DNA of 64,000 nt from Aequorivita sublithincola DSM 14238 (GTDB lineage Bacteria; Bacteroidota; Bacteroidia; Flavobacteriales; Flavobacteriaceae). Position 1 is the first letter of the stretch, and every line of letters starts with the position of its first letter. Positions 1-9,455 of this stretch are shown piece by piece. The translations under genes were made by a program, and so were the position numbers. Below the pieces are notes generated by a model that was given only the letters and a program-made list of their open reading frames with translations, was not told the DNA's origin and did no database searches. Location: the NCBI RefSeq assembly GCF_000265385.1, contig NC_018013.1:2383001-2447000 (forward strand), written 5' to 3'.

Positions 1-166
1 CAGATAAATATAGCAATATGGCAAAGGGTACGAATAAAAGGGTTAGCCATTGGTGGTTTGCAATTTGTTCTTCGTGCCAACCTAGGGTTTTTTCCAGTAA
101 CATCCAGCAAAGAATGGCTATTGTGAATATGAAGGCCCATTTTAATTCTATATATACTTTCTTCAT
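1..166 (-). CDS. N-terminal part of a DUF4199-like membrane protein (runs off the window)
   Basis: Reading the minus strand from an ATG at 166, the frame stays open to the window edge and gives about 55 residues starting MKKVYIELKWAFIF. There is a hydrophobic first segment (about residues 8-22), a short polar loop rich in E and H, then a second hydrophobic segment. This opening resembles small flavobacterial membrane proteins of the DUF4199 family, whose function is unknown. Only the N-terminus is visible, so the family call is tentative. It lies downstream of secA in the same direction but is separated from it by a strong hairpin. Confidence 0.6.
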   Translation of the reverse strand, partial: MKKVYIELKWAFIFTIAILCWMLLEKTLGWHEEQIANHQWLTLLFVPFAILLYLS

Positions 167-210
167 TTTTTCTTTTTTTAAATAGCGATTAAAGATAGGT
201 TTTTTACCAT

Positions 211-240
211 AAAAAATCCCGAAGATTTTACTTCGGGATT
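211..240 (-). terminator. Rho-independent terminator after secA
   Basis: A perfect 10-bp stem (AATCCCGAAG at 215-224 pairing with CTTCGGGATT at 231-240) has a 6-base loop. On the minus strand it is followed by a run of T (positions 214-211). It sits about 140 bp past the secA stop and before the next minus-strand gene. Confidence 0.8.
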
Positions 241-377
241 GTTTCTGTTTGTTTGCTTAAATTTTCTTTGTGGAAAAGCTATAACACAGAGTTGGACAAA
301 GAGTTTATGATAAGAATTACCCAACCAAAAAACTATATAGTCTTACTTCCTAAGTCCTTTCGCCTTAAGTCAAAAAA

Positions 378-3300
378 CTATTCATCCACCAAAACCCAAT
401 CGCCTTTATCTAACAATGGAATGGCTTGTTTAAACTTCATCTCTTTGTTTTCACCGCTCATAACGTGTTTGATTGTCACTTTATCGTTACGGTTAATTTT
501 TGGACGCTCACGCGTTATTGTCTCCGTTACCTGCTGATGCTGAGGTTGTGTGTTCCCAGCAGCACGCGATTGTGCTGAACGCTCATCCATATTCGGAATT
601 TCGTCTTTTTGCTCGCTTAATTTCTCCTTTGATTTTACCTCACGTGCTTCCTGGATTTGTTGTTGGTTTTCCTGTGGAAGTTCACCTTTGAAAAGGAACG
701 AGATTACATCTTTGTTTACTTTTTCGATCATCGCTTTGAAAAGTTCAAAAGCTTCAAATTTATAGATAAGTAATGGATCTTTCTGTTCGTGTACTGCAAG
801 CTGAACCGATTGTTTTAGCTCGTCCATTTTACGCAAATGCGTTTTCCAAGCATCATCAATAATCGCAAGCGTAATGTTCTTTTCAAAATCGTGCACTAAT
901 TGCTTTCCTTCCGATTCATAAGCTTTTTCAAGGTCTGTAGCCACATTTAAGGTTTTAACGCCATCTGTAAATGGCACTAAAATTCGCTTGTATTTATCTT
1001 TTTGTGTTTCGTAAACATTTTTGATTACAGGATATGCCATTTCAGCATTGCGAATCATTTTGTTCTGATAATGAATATAAGCCGCTTTATAAACTTTTCC
1101 TGCAATTTCCGCGCTGTCCATTTTCTCAAATTCCTTTTCAGAAATAGGAGAGGCCATGGAGAAGTAACGAATCAATTCAAACTCAAAATTCTTGTAATCT
1201 TGCGCCATTTTGTTGCTTTCGGCAACTACTTCGGCAGTATCAAAAATCATATTAGCAATATCCACACGAAGACGATCGCCAAATAGTGCGTGGAAACGAC
1301 GTTTATAAACCACCTCACGTTGGGCGTTCATTACATCATCATACTCAAGCAATCTTTTACGGATACCGAAGTTATTTTCTTCTACTTTTTTCTGTGCACG
1401 CTCTATAGATTTTGAAATCATTTTATGTTGAATAACTTCGCCTTCTTTCAAGCCCATTTTATCCATCATTTTTGCAATTCGCTCGCTTCCGAAGAGACGC
1501 ATCAAGTTATCTTCCAAAGAAACATAAAATTGTGAGCTTCCTGGATCTCCTTGACGACCACTACGACCACGTAACTGCCTGTCCACACGACGCGAATCGT
1601 GACGCTCAGTACCTACAATTGCAAGTCCGCCCGCTTTTTTCACTTCTTCGCTTAATTTAATATCCGTACCACGACCAGCCATGTTGGTTGCTATGGTTAC
1701 GATTCCGCTTTTTCCTGCTTCGGCAACAATATCCGCTTCACGTTTGTGGAGTTTTGCGTTCAAAACGTTGTGTGGAATGTTTTTGATACTAAGCATTCTA
1801 CTCAATAATTCTGAAATCTCTACGGAAGTAGTACCAATCAAAACCGGCCTTCCTGCTCGTGAAAGTGCTACAACTTCTTCACCAACGGCGTTGTATTTTT
1901 CACGTTTTGTTTTGTAAATTTTATCATCACGATCAAAACGTGCAATTGGACGGTTAGTTGGAATTTCAACTACATCTAACTTGTATATTTCCCAAAGTTC
2001 GCCTGCTTCAGTTACTGCAGTACCCGTCATCCCTGAAAGTTTGCGATACATACGGAAGTAATTCTGAAGCGTAATAGTTGCAAAAGTTTGAGTCATTGCC
2101 TCAATTTTCACATCTTCTTTTGCTTCAATTGCTTGGTGAAGTCCATCGCTATAACGACGACCATCCATAATACGTCCGGTTTGTTCGTCAACGATCATTA
2201 CCTTGTTTTCCATAACCACATATTGATCATCTTTTTCAAAAAGCGTGTAAGCTTTCAAAAGCTGATTCATAGTGTGGATACGTTCACTTTTGATAGAAAA
2301 CTCACGGAAAAGCTCTTCTTTTTCGGCAACTTCCTCTTCTTTGGAAAGTCCCTTTTTTTCAATATCGGCTATTTCTGTTCCAATTTCTGGCATTACAAAG
2401 AAATCTGGATCACCTTCACCGGAAAGAAAATCGATACCTTTATCTGAAAGATCTATCTGATTGTTTTTTTCGTCAATTACAAAATAGAGCTCCGCATCAA
2501 CCTTCGGCATTTCACGGTTGTTGTCGCTCATATAATGGTTTTCGGTTTTCTGAAGAATTTGTTTTATTCCTTCTTCCGAAAGATATTTTATGAGTGCTTT
2601 GTTTTTCGGCAAACCACGGAAAACACGTAGCAATTGGAAACCACCTTCTTTGTGGTCACCTTCTTTTATAAGTTTTTTTGCTTCAGCTAAAACTCCAGTT
2701 AAATACTTTTTTTGTACTTCAACTATATTGTTAATCTTAGGCTTAAGTTCGTTGAATTCGTGACGATCGCCTTCCGGAACGGGTCCAGAAATAATAAGTG
2801 GCGTACGTGCATCATCAATCAAAACCGAATCCACCTCATCCACAATAGCGTAGTGGTGCGGACGTTGTACAAGATCGTTTGGCGAATGCGCCATATTATC
2901 ACGCAAATAATCGAAACCAAACTCGTTGTTAGTTCCGTAAGTAATATCTGCCAAATAGGCTTTTCTTCTTTCTTCTGAATTTGGACGGTGATTGTCAATA
3001 CAATCAACTGTCATTCCGTGAAACTCGAATAAAGGTGTCATCCAAGCGCTATCACGGCGGGCAAGATAATCGTTTACTGTTACAAGGTGAACCCCGTTTC
3101 CAGCAAGAGCGTTTAAGTACATTGGGAGCGTTGCAACAAGAGTTTTACCTTCCCCTGTGTGCATCTCAGCAACTTTACCTTCGTGAAGTGCAACCCCACC
3201 AATAAGTTGAACGTCGTAGTGAACCATATCCCAAGTGATAGGTTTTCCGGCGGCATCCCAAGAGTTATTCCAAACGGCTTTGTCGCCTTCAAGGCTTACG

Positions 3301-3737
3301 TAATCTTTGGCTGCGGAAACTTCTCGGTCAAAAGGATTAGCGGTAACAGAAATAGTTTCGTTGTTTTTAAAGCGTTTTGCAGTTTCTTTCATCACAGCAA
3401 AGGCTTCAGGAAGTATTTTGGTAAGGGTCGCTTTTTCAATTTCGTAGCGATCGTCCTTCAGTTTGTCTATTTGGTTGTAGTTATCTTCCTTTTTGTTGAT
3501 GTCTTCTTCGGTTTCCGAATCTTTTTCAAGTGCATCAATTTGATCCTGCACCTCTTTTTGAGCGTCTTTTATTTCTTTTTTGAAGTAATCAGTCTTCGCT
3601 CGAAGCTCGTCGTTGGAAAGTTTTTCTATGGCCGCTTCGTGTTTCTTAACCTCGTTTACCAGCGGCTGTATTTCGCCAATATCTTTTTTTGATTTATCGC
3701 CAACAAAAACTTTTAGTACATTATCTAATATTCCCAT
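378..3737 (-). CDS. secA: Preprotein translocase subunit SecA
   Basis: SecA is the ATPase motor that pushes unfolded preproteins through SecYEG in the inner membrane. The 1119-residue product carries the Walker A motif MHTGEGKT (about residues 192-199), a [19 protein letters not shown] motif near residue 300, and helicase motif VI ([10 protein letters not shown]) further on. At 1119 residues it is much longer than the roughly 900 of E. coli SecA. The extra length is a charged insertion at about residues 50-110 and insertions in the nucleotide-binding and preprotein-binding regions, as is usual in Bacteroidota. The C-terminus lacks the Cys-rich zinc/SecB-binding motif and instead ends in a basic tail closing with a short WVLVDE segment. 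The ATG at 3737 gives the standard N-terminus. Confidence 0.98.
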   Translation of the reverse strand: MGILDNVLKVFVGDKSKKDIGEIQPLVNEVKKHEAAIEKLSNDELRAKTDYFKKEIKDAQKEVQDQIDALEKDSETEEDINKKEDNYNQIDKLKDDRYEIEKATLTKILPEAFAVMKETAKRFKNNETISVTANPFDREVSAAKDYVSLEGDKAVWNNSWDAAGKPITWDMVHYDVQLIGGVALHEGKVAEMHTGEGKTLVATLPMYLNALAGNGVHLVTVNDYLARRDSAWMTPLFEFHGMTVDCIDNHRPNSEERRKAYLADITYGTNNEFGFDYLRDNMAHSPNDLVQRPHHYAIVDEVDSVLIDDARTPLIISGPVPEGDRHEFNELKPKINNIVEVQKKYLTGVLAEAKKLIKEGDHKEGGFQLLRVFRGLPKNKALIKYLSEEGIKQILQKTENHYMSDNNREMPKVDAELYFVIDEKNNQIDLSDKGIDFLSGEGDPDFFVMPEIGTEIADIEKKGLSKEEEVAEKEELFREFSIKSERIHTMNQLLKAYTLFEKDDQYVVMENKVMIVDEQTGRIMDGRRYSDGLHQAIEAKEDVKIEAMTQTFATITLQNYFRMYRKLSGMTGTAVTEAGELWEIYKLDVVEIPTNRPIARFDRDDKIYKTKREKYNAVGEEVVALSRAGRPVLIGTTSVEISELLSRMLSIKNIPHNVLNAKLHKREADIVAEAGKSGIVTIATNMAGRGTDIKLSEEVKKAGGLAIVGTERHDSRRVDRQLRGRSGRQGDPGSSQFYVSLEDNLMRLFGSERIAKMMDKMGLKEGEVIQHKMISKSIERAQKKVEENNFGIRKRLLEYDDVMNAQREVVYKRRFHALFGDRLRVDIANMIFDTAEVVAESNKMAQDYKNFEFELIRYFSMASPISEKEFEKMDSAEIAGKVYKAAYIHYQNKMIRNAEMAYPVIKNVYETQKDKYKRILVPFTDGVKTLNVATDLEKAYESEGKQLVHDFEKNITLAIIDDAWKTHLRKMDELKQSVQLAVHEQKDPLLIYKFEAFELFKAMIEKVNKDVISFLFKGELPQENQQQIQEAREVKSKEKLSEQKDEIPNMDERSAQSRAAGNTQPQHQQVTETITRERPKINRNDKVTIKHVMSGENKEMKFKQAIPLLDKGDWVLVDE

Positions 3738-3834
3738 GATGTGTTAATTTATTTTGAAGTGTTGCGGGGCAGCACTGTTTTATCAATTTTGATTTCAGAA
3801 TATAAAAAAATTAAAATTCCAAAATATTATTTCT

Positions 3835-3970
3835 TTCACCACGAATACACGAATATTTTTTTCTAAAGTGTATTTTTTGGCTGGCTGTCGCCAGACTTGT
3901 GGTTAATCAATATCTTTCTTTCACCGTGAATACACGAATACCTTTCTATAATTCGTGTATTCGTGGTTTT
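3835..3970. repeat. Palindrome family 'cacgaatacacgaat' (copies A)
   Basis: The 319-bp gap between secA and the DUF2795 gene holds a single arm (ttcaccacgaatacacgaat, 3835-3854). It also holds a full hairpin in which caccgtgaatacacgaat (from 3921) pairs with attcgtgtattcgtggt (3951-3967). Related hairpins lie at 55620-55670 and 56461-56530. I see no gene in this gap. Confidence 0.8.
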
Positions 3971-4056
3971 ATTTTTTCAATACTTTTTAAATAAAAAAAA
4001 GCCTCGTAAAAGAGACTTTTTATATTATTTTTTAAATGTTTTCCAAAACTTTTGGA

Positions 4057-4278
4057 TTAATATTCATCCTCGTTCCAAAGATAATCGTCGTCGGTAGGGT
4101 AGTCTGCCCAGATCTCTTCAATAGAGTCATAAGAGTCGCCCTCGTCTTCAATTGCCTGAAGGTTTTCCACTACTTCTAGTGGAGCACCAGTCCTGATCGC
4201 GTAATCAATTAATTCGTCTTTGGTTGCGGGCCAGGGTGCATCGCTTAAATAGGATGCTAATTCTAATGTCCAGTACAT
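4057..4278 (-). CDS. DUF2795 family protein
   Basis: This 73-residue acidic protein begins MYWTLELASYLSDAPWPATK and continues with a short helical region (ELIDYAIRTGAPLEVVENL), then a strongly acidic tail of D, E and Y residues. This is the normal layout and length for the DUF2795 family, common in Bacteroidota; no function is established. It is a single gene, with a good promoter just upstream and a palindromic repeat downstream. Confidence 0.85.
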   Translation of the reverse strand: MYWTLELASYLSDAPWPATKDELIDYAIRTGAPLEVVENLQAIEDEGDSYDSIEEIWADYPTDDDYLWNEDEY

Positions 4279-4303
4279 AGCACTTTAGGTTTTATAATTT
4301 CTG

Positions 4304-4334
4304 CAAAAGTAATTTTTTAGATTAAAAAGTCAAG
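4304..4334 (-). promoter_or_regulatory. Bacteroidota-type promoter for the DUF2795 gene
   Basis: On the minus strand a TTG (4334-4332) is followed after 20 bases by TACTTTTG (4311-4304). This matches the Bacteroidota consensus of TTG, 19-21 bases, then TAnnTTTG. The ATG lies about 25 bases downstream. Confidence 0.7.
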
Positions 4335-4464
4335 TAAAATCTAAGTTATTTCTGCACTATTTTAAAGAACGTTTGTTGTTTACTGATTTTCAATGTTTTA
4401 TAAAGATGTTTGTTGATAAGTTATTTATCGTAAAGCCACTATTTTGGAAAATTACACCATTTTT

Positions 4465-4590
4465 CCGACAACCGACAACCGACAACCGACAACCGACAAC
4501 CGACAACCGACAACCGACAACCGACAACCGACAACCGACAACCGACAACCGACAACCGACAACTGACAACCGACAACCGACAACTCACAA
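4465..4590. repeat. 7-bp tandem repeat (ccgacaa), about 18 copies
   Basis: Uninterrupted 7-bp units CCGACAA run from 4465 to 4582, with one C-to-T variant near 4564, and end in a CTCACAA variant that contains the stop codon of the adenosyltransferase gene. There are no spacers, so it is a minisatellite and not a CRISPR array. Confidence 0.95.
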
Positions 4591-5157
4591 TTTCTTCGGA
4601 ATCCACTGCGTCTCCTCCGCGTTTAGGTCTTTAGACAACTTTCGTGCCAGCACAAAGAGGTAGTCAGATAGTCGGTTTAAATATTTAATTACCTTTTCGT
4701 CAATAGGTTCTGTTTCATTTAAAAGCGTGGCCCGACGTTCTGCACGGCGGCAGACGGTGCGAGCAATGTGACAATATGACACTGTAGAATTTCCACCAGG
4801 TAAGATGAAATGCGTCATTTCTGGCAGGGCTTCGTTCATACTGTCCATTTCCTTTTCTAAAAGCTCTATATCTTCTTCTTCAATTTTTGGAATGTTTAAA
4901 CGTTCTTTTCCACTCTTCAGTGTAGCTTTTGCGGGATCCGTGGCTAAAATGGCACCAAGAGTAAATAATCTATCTTGAATGTGAACCAATATTTCTTTGC
5001 TTCTTGCATCTATATTTTGCGTACGGATCAATCCGAGATATGAGTTCAGCTCATCAACAGTACCGTAACTTTCAATGCGGATATTGTGTTTAGGAACGCG
5101 TGTACCGCCGAAAAGGGCTGTTGTGCCTTTATCGCCAGTTTTGGTGTATATTTTCAT
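4585..5157 (-). CDS. Cob(I)yrinic acid a,c-diamide adenosyltransferase, PduO type
   Basis: The enzyme transfers the 5'-deoxyadenosyl group of ATP to cob(I)alamin, making adenosylcobalamin in the cytoplasm. The 190-residue product has the PduO-type N-terminal motif (KIYTKTGDKGTTALFGG, residues 2-18), the GTVDELNSYLG helix, and the conserved arginine stretch ARTVCRRAERR. The length is typical of the family. No other cobalamin gene lies nearby, so it probably serves salvage. Its stop codon lies in the last, variant unit of a 7-bp minisatellite. A TAATTTTG promoter element lies 62 bases upstream. Confidence 0.92.
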   Translation of the reverse strand: MKIYTKTGDKGTTALFGGTRVPKHNIRIESYGTVDELNSYLGLIRTQNIDARSKEILVHIQDRLFTLGAILATDPAKATLKSGKERLNIPKIEEEDIELLEKEMDSMNEALPEMTHFILPGGNSTVSYCHIARTVCRRAERRATLLNETEPIDEKVIKYLNRLSDYLFVLARKLSKDLNAEETQWIPKKL

Positions 5158-5218
5158 GGGTTTGTGAATAAGTGAGTTTGTTAATCTGTGAATAAGTGAA
5201 AAAGTATGTTTGATGTTT

Positions 5219-5226
5219 CAAAATTA
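5219..5226 (-). promoter_or_regulatory. -7 element TAATTTTG upstream of the adenosyltransferase
   Basis: On the minus strand, positions 5226-5219 read TAATTTTG, a full match to the Bacteroidota TAnnTTTG element. About 20 bases upstream there is only a T-rich stretch in place of a clear TTG. Confidence 0.5.
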
Positions 5227-5317
5227 CGAATAACTACTTTAAAAAACGGCTTGGAATGGCGTGAAGACGAAAAGGAAATTTTGTAGAATTTTTAATCTGC
5301 GAGATTTATTTGAAATC

Positions 5318-5343
5318 TAGGCGCGCGATGAATCACGCGCCTA
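5318..5343. repeat. Palindrome family 'taggcgcgcgat' (copy 1)
   Basis: A near-perfect inverted repeat, TAGGCGCG/CGCGCCTA around an AT-rich centre, sits directly after the stop of the small membrane-protein gene. Other copies are at 51549-51573, 56566-56593 and 61367-61392. Confidence 0.85.
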
Positions 5344-5347
5344 AGGG

Positions 5348-5524
5348 TTACTGTTTACTTTCTTTCTCCAGTTCTTTTTTACGTTCGTAATAACTGCTGC
5401 GAAAATTTTTCTGTTTGCGTTGTCTTTGTTTTGAAGAGTTGCGTTTGTTCCAAAAATATAGAATGGCCAAGAATAGTATGCCGCCAACTGTTAAAACGAT
5501 TGGATTTGAAAGGTCGAGATTCAT
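5348..5524 (-). CDS. Small single-pass membrane protein (58 residues)
   Basis: A short open frame from an ATG at 5524 to a TAA at 5348 gives 58 residues. Residues 8-24 form one hydrophobic membrane segment (IVLTVGGILFLAILYFW). The rest is a strongly basic, Arg/Lys/Gln-rich tail ending in ELEKESKQ. The layout, a membrane anchor followed by a charged cytoplasmic tail, argues for a real protein. I do not recognise a family. It is followed at once by a GC-rich palindrome. Confidence 0.6.
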   Translation of the reverse strand: MNLDLSNPIVLTVGGILFLAILYFWNKRNSSKQRQRKQKNFRSSYYERKKELEKESKQ

Positions 5525-5592
5525 AGCTCAAAGATAAAATACGAAATAAGAAATACGAAAAGAGAAGTACAAAATTTAAAAAACTTTATTCT

Positions 5593-5822
5593 GAATTAAC
5601 GAATTAACGAATTAACGAATTAACGAATTCCCGAATTAACGAATTAACGAATTCCCGAATTCCCGAATTAACGAATTAACGAATTCCCGAATTAACGAAT
5701 TAACGAATTAACGAATTAACGAATTCCCGAATTAACGAATTCCCGAATTAACGAATTCCCGAATTAACGAATTAACGAATTAACGAATTCCCGAATTAAC
5801 GAATCCCGAATCAACGAATCCC
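5593..5822. repeat. 8-bp minisatellite with two alternating units
   Basis: About 29 tandem units begin with gaat. Two forms are mixed: A = gaattaac and B = gaattccc. The order is A4 B A2 B2 A2 B A4 B A B A B A3 B A, then three degenerate 7-8 bp units. It lies just past the 3' end of the LolD-like ABC gene. There are no spacers between units. Confidence 0.95.
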
Positions 5823-5831
5823 AAAAACCAT

Positions 5832-6539
5832 CTACAGCAACTGACTAAAGCCAACTTCCTTCTTAGTATCACTCTCAATCACCCCATCCCGAAGACGGAT
5901 AATTCTATGAGCGCGTTCCGCAATTTCTTCTTCGTGAGTAACTACTATTACCGTGTTTCCAGCTTTATGAATATCGTTGAATAAAGCCATAATTTCTTCC
6001 GAAGTTTTCGAATCTAAATTTCCCGTAGGTTCATCGGCTAAAATTATGGAAGGTTTATTTACCAAGGCTCTTCCAACCGCTACGCGTTGACGTTGTCCTC
6101 CAGAGAGCTGGTTTGGTTTGTGATCCATTCTATCTGCAAGTCCAACATCTGTTAAAACTTGTTTTGCGCGCTCGGTTCTATCTGCTTTTGATACGCCAGC
6201 ATAAATCATCGGTAAAGCCACATTTTCTAGCGCAGTAGTGCGGGGCAGAAGGTTAAAGGTTTGAAAAACGAAACCTATTTCTTTATTGCGAATTTCAGCT
6301 AACTCATCATCACTCATATTGCTAACGTCGCTTCCGTTTAGTTCGTAGCTGCCCGAAGTTGGTGTGTCTAAACAGCCCAAAAGATTCATCAAAGTAGATT
6401 TTCCAGAACCTGAAGGTCCCATCAATGCTACGTATTCACCGCGTTCAATGTCTAGGTCAATTCCTTTTAAAACTTTTACAATTTCATTACCAAGTGGAAA
6501 ATCTCTTGTGATATTTCGAATCTTTATTACTAAACTCAT
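5832..6539 (-). CDS. ABC transporter ATP-binding protein, LolD/MacB type
   Basis: This cytoplasmic ATPase of 235 residues has Walker [10 protein letters not shown] (about residues 41-49), the Q-loop [22 protein letters not shown], the signature [15 protein letters not shown], Walker [12 protein letters not shown] and a final switch histidine (VVTHE). Together these place it in the LolD/MacB/FtsE branch, which powers lipoprotein release or efflux by membrane-bound FtsX-like permeases. No permease is adjacent, so the substrate is unknown. It is transcribed alone from a TACCTTTG promoter. Confidence 0.9.
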   Translation of the reverse strand: MSLVIKIRNITRDFPLGNEIVKVLKGIDLDIERGEYVALMGPSGSGKSTLMNLLGCLDTPTSGSYELNGSDVSNMSDDELAEIRNKEIGFVFQTFNLLPRTTALENVALPMIYAGVSKADRTERAKQVLTDVGLADRMDHKPNQLSGGQRQRVAVGRALVNKPSIILADEPTGNLDSKTSEEIMALFNDIHKAGNTVIVVTHEEEIAERAHRIIRLRDGVIESDTKKEVGFSQLL

Positions 6540-6569
6540 AGCTGTTTTTCAATATTCTTTAATAGGACG

Positions 6570-6577
6570 CAAAGGTA
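6570..6577 (-). promoter_or_regulatory. -7 element TACCTTTG for the ABC ATPase gene
   Basis: The minus strand at 6577-6570 reads TACCTTTG, about 30 bases before the ATG at 6539. The -33 TTG is not obvious. Confidence 0.5.
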
Positions 6578-6628
6578 CGAGGGTTGTTACAGAAAATTAA
6601 ATTACAAATGACAAAAACCAAATTCCAA

Positions 6629-6653
6629 CTCTTCGACTGCGATCAGGGTGACA
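6629..6653. repeat. 'cttcgactgcgatcagggtgac' word repeat
   Basis: A single half-copy of the intergenic word also seen at 15205-15233, 51620-51830 and 53297-53338 ('ctgagcgcagtcgaag' or its complement). Confidence 0.6.
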
Positions 6654-6668
6654 ATAATAATGAACAAT

Positions 6669-7442
6669 TTAAACCCTAATAATAAAATGCTCCTTTCGTT
6701 GCTCTTTTCTAAAAAAAACGAGTCCCCATTGAAAGGTGTCTATGCTTACTGTAACTTTTTCGTGCGTGATTATTTGCTGCCACGCTGCCGTCATATCCTT
6801 ACTCCAGTAAATATCGTCAAAAATTATGACGGAGTCGTTGTGGATATTTTTTAAAAGTGAATTGAAATAACCCAAAGTCCGTTCGCCATTGTGATCGCCG
6901 TCTATGAAGATCAAATCATATTTTTGCGAAGTATTTTTTGAAAGGAAATCACTAAAAAGTTGTTGATGAATTGCAATATTATGAAGGTTGAATTTTTCAA
7001 AATAACTTTGTGCTTTTCCTAATGTATTTGGACAGCCTTCCACAGTATTTATTGCGGCGAATTCATTAGAAATTGAAAGAGCTACAGTTCCCAAACCGAG
7101 CGAAGTGCCCAATTCCAAAATGTTCTCACTCTTAAAGTACTTCGCCAATCGGAAGAGCAATTTTTGTTGTTTCTTTTTCATCCCCGCATTTTTCAAAACT
7201 GCGGAAACTTTTCTGGCATTGCCTTTAAACACTCGGGAGCCTTGGCCAAAATCCTTCATTTCAAACATTGAAGTATCTTTTCGTAAGGCTTGACGGTGTT
7301 GCTTTAAAACTTCATATTCAGTGTATTTTGTTTTATCGTTGAAGCACTTCGTTACCAAATTATACACAAAAGGGGAGTGCACCCCGTGTTTGTTTTTGGA
7401 AAGCCGAACAAATTTTATAAAACTTTTTGATTGATGTATCAT
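6669..7442 (-). CDS. Class I SAM-dependent O-methyltransferase-like protein
   Basis: I take the ATG at 7442, giving 257 residues starting MIHQSKSFIKFVRLSKNKHGVHSPFVYNLV. A longer reading from 7538 would overlap the ABC-F gene and translate repeat-like DNA (aattccgaattc). The Rossmann core is clear: NILELGTSLGLGTVALS (SAM-binding glycine motif), a motif II acid (TVEGCP), then LIFIDGDHNGERT and SVIIFDDIYW, the pattern of catechol-type O-methyltransferases. The substrate is unknown. It lies 37 bp after the ABC-F gene on the same strand and is probably cotranscribed. Confidence 0.85.
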   Translation of the reverse strand: MIHQSKSFIKFVRLSKNKHGVHSPFVYNLVTKCFNDKTKYTEYEVLKQHRQALRKDTSMFEMKDFGQGSRVFKGNARKVSAVLKNAGMKKKQQKLLFRLAKYFKSENILELGTSLGLGTVALSISNEFAAINTVEGCPNTLGKAQSYFEKFNLHNIAIHQQLFSDFLSKNTSQKYDLIFIDGDHNGERTLGYFNSLLKNIHNDSVIIFDDIYWSKDMTAAWQQIITHEKVTVSIDTFQWGLVFFRKEQRKEHFIIRV

Positions 7443-7479
7443 AATCTTGAATTCTGAATTCCGAATTCCGAATTCAAAA

Positions 7480-9351
7480 TTACTCCATTTTCGCAGAAAG
7501 CTCAAACCAGCGTTCTTCCTTGGATTCAATCTTATCAATTATCTCCTGAAGTTTTACGGATTGTTTGTCTATTTCGGCGCCGTCCCAGTTTTCTGTTGCA
7601 AACTTATTTTGAAGTTCCTCGCGGTTTTTTTCAAGGTTGGCAATTTCTTTTTCCAGTTTGTTGTATTCTTTTTGTTCGTTGTAATTCAACTTTGCAGGGG
7701 TGGAATCTTGTTGCTTCCAGTCCTTTTTTACTTTTGGTGCGGCTTCACTTGCCTCGCGTTTTTCTTGAACGTTGCTGTCTTCGTAAGTTCTAAAATCTGA
7801 ATAGTTTCCAGGGAAATCTTCCACTTCAGCATCTCCTCTAAAAACAAAAAGGTGATCCACGATTTTATCCATAAAATACCTGTCGTGAGAAACCACTAAT
7901 AAGCAGCCAGGAAAGTCCAAAAGGAAGCTTTCCAACACATTTAAGGTTACAATATCAAGGTCGTTTGTGGGTTCATCGAGAATCAAAAAGTTTGGGTTTT
8001 TGATGAGAACGGTACATAAATAAAGACGTTTGCGTTCGCCGCCACTTAGCTTTTCAACAAAATCATATTGCTTTTTTGGGTCGAAAAGGAAGCGTTCCAA
8101 AAGTTGAGAAGCAGAGATTTGTCTTCCCTTTTTCAGCGGAATATAATCGCCGTATTCGCGAATCACATCAATCACTTTCTGGCCGTCTTTAATGTTGATA
8201 CCAGCTTGGGTGTAATAACCAAAATGAACGGTTTCACCAACAATCACTTTACCCGAATCTGGTTTTAAAGCTCCAGTAAGTATATTTAAAAATGTAGATT
8301 TTCCAGTTCCGTTTTTACCGATAATCCCAACACGTTCGCCACGATTGAAGTTATATTCAAACTTATCTAACATTACTTTATCGCCAAACGATTTTGAGAC
8401 TTTATGAAGTTCTACAACCTTAGAGCCCATTCGCTCCATATTCAGTTCCAGTTGCACTTCGTGGTCGTTTCTACGTTTGCTGGCGCGGTCTTTTATTTCG
8501 TGGAAATCGTCTATTCTACTTTTACTTTTTGTGGTTCGCGCTTTGGGTTGGCGACGCATCCAGTCCAATTCTTTTTTGAAAAGTTGCTTTGATTTTCCAA
8601 GCTCAGTAGCTTCGGTTTCTATTCTCGCGTCACGTTTTTCAAGGTAATAGCTGTAATTTCCTTTGTAACTGTAAAGAATCCCTTCATCTAGTTCCACAAT
8701 TTCATTACAAACACGTTCCAAGAAATAACGATCGTGCGTAACCATAAACAAGGTGAAATTTTCCTTCGCAAAAAGATTCTCCAGCCACTCAATCATTTCT
8801 AAATCAAGATGGTTAGTAGGCTCATCCATGATCAACAAATCTGGAGTGGTAAGCAACGCGTTGGCAAGAGCCAAACGTTTTTTCTGTCCGCCGCTTAGTG
8901 TGGAAACCTTTGCGTGCAGGTCTTCCATTTTCAGTTTAAAGAGAATTTGTTTGTAGCGAGTTTCGAAATCCCAAGCGTGATGCGCATCCATAGCGTCGAA
9001 TGCTTTTTGGTATGCATCGGCGTCGTCTGGGTTTTCAATGGCGTGTTCGTAGGCTTCAATTATTTTCAGGATTGGATTGTCTGAAGAAAAAATGGTCTGC
9101 TCCACAGTTAGCGCTGGATCCAAGTTTGGTTCCTGCGGAAGATAGGCGATTTTCAAACCTTTTCTAAAGACAACATTACCAGTATCGGTTTTGTCGAGGC
9201 CAGCAATTATATTGAGCAGCGAGGTTTTGCCAGTTCCATTTTTGGCTACGAAGCCTATTTTTTGTCCTTCGTTAATTCCGAAGGAAATATTTTCAAACAA
9301 AACCCGCATCCCGAAGGACTTGGAGACGTTTTCTACTGAAAGGTAATTCAC
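7480..9351 (-). CDS. ABC-F family ATPase, Uup-like
   Basis: The 623-residue product has two ABC domains in one chain and no membrane segment. Walker A motifs are GKNGTGKTSLL-like (about residue 38) and GKNGTGKST (about residue 345). Signatures are LSGGQKKRLALANALL and LSGGERKRLYLCTVL, each followed by a DEPTNHLD or DEPTNDLD Walker B. Between the domains is the basic ABC-F linker (RRQPKARTTKSKSR). A Lys/Glu-rich coiled-coil C-terminus (about residues 530-620) is the feature of the Uup branch. ABC-F proteins act on ribosomes or, for Uup, on DNA structures; the exact role here is unknown. A TACATTTG -7 element lies just upstream. Confidence 0.92.
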   Translation of the reverse strand: MNYLSVENVSKSFGMRVLFENISFGINEGQKIGFVAKNGTGKTSLLNIIAGLDKTDTGNVVFRKGLKIAYLPQEPNLDPALTVEQTIFSSDNPILKIIEAYEHAIENPDDADAYQKAFDAMDAHHAWDFETRYKQILFKLKMEDLHAKVSTLSGGQKKRLALANALLTTPDLLIMDEPTNHLDLEMIEWLENLFAKENFTLFMVTHDRYFLERVCNEIVELDEGILYSYKGNYSYYLEKRDARIETEATELGKSKQLFKKELDWMRRQPKARTTKSKSRIDDFHEIKDRASKRRNDHEVQLELNMERMGSKVVELHKVSKSFGDKVMLDKFEYNFNRGERVGIIGKNGTGKSTFLNILTGALKPDSGKVIVGETVHFGYYTQAGINIKDGQKVIDVIREYGDYIPLKKGRQISASQLLERFLFDPKKQYDFVEKLSGGERKRLYLCTVLIKNPNFLILDEPTNDLDIVTLNVLESFLLDFPGCLLVVSHDRYFMDKIVDHLFVFRGDAEVEDFPGNYSDFRTYEDSNVQEKREASEAAPKVKKDWKQQDSTPAKLNYNEQKEYNKLEKEIANLEKNREELQNKFATENWDGAEIDKQSVKLQEIIDKIESKEERWFELSAKME

Positions 9352-9367
9352 GATTTTATATTTTCGG

Positions 9368-9375
9368 CAAATGTA
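9368..9375 (-). promoter_or_regulatory. -7 element TACATTTG for the ABC-F gene
   Basis: The minus strand at 9375-9368 reads TACATTTG, 17 bases before the ATG at 9351, giving a very short leader. A degenerate minisatellite begins directly upstream. Confidence 0.5.
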
Positions 9376-9392
9376 GTGAAATAGGGAATGAG

Positions 9393-9450
9393 GATTCGTT
9401 AATTTGGGATTTGTTAATTTGTTAATTCGTTAATTCGGGATTCGTTGATA
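9393..9450. repeat. Degenerate 'gttaattcg' minisatellite
   Basis: Repeats such as ttcgttaatttgggatttgttaattt are the complement of the gaattaac/gaattccc units at 5593-5822. Confidence 0.75.
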
Positions 9451-9455
9451 CAAAA

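Noticed and set aside
3159..3692. Plus-strand frame of 177 codons opposite secA
   Set aside because: It is antisense to a strongly conserved part of secA, is rich in Phe and Val as expected from complementing Lys/Glu codons, and shows no family features.
4465..4590. CRISPR-like or protein-coding repeat (plus-strand frame 4373-4663)
   Set aside because: The 7-bp period has no spacers, and the frame merely translates the satellite as PTTDNRQ repeats; no start context or homology.
5593..5822. CRISPR array candidate
   Set aside because: Units of 8 bp follow each other directly without unique spacers, and no cas gene is present. It is a minisatellite.
7443..7538. Longer start of the methyltransferase at 7538
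   Set aside because: The extra 32 residues translate an aattccgaattc repeat and overlap the ABC-F gene; the ATG at 7442 gives the natural N-terminus.
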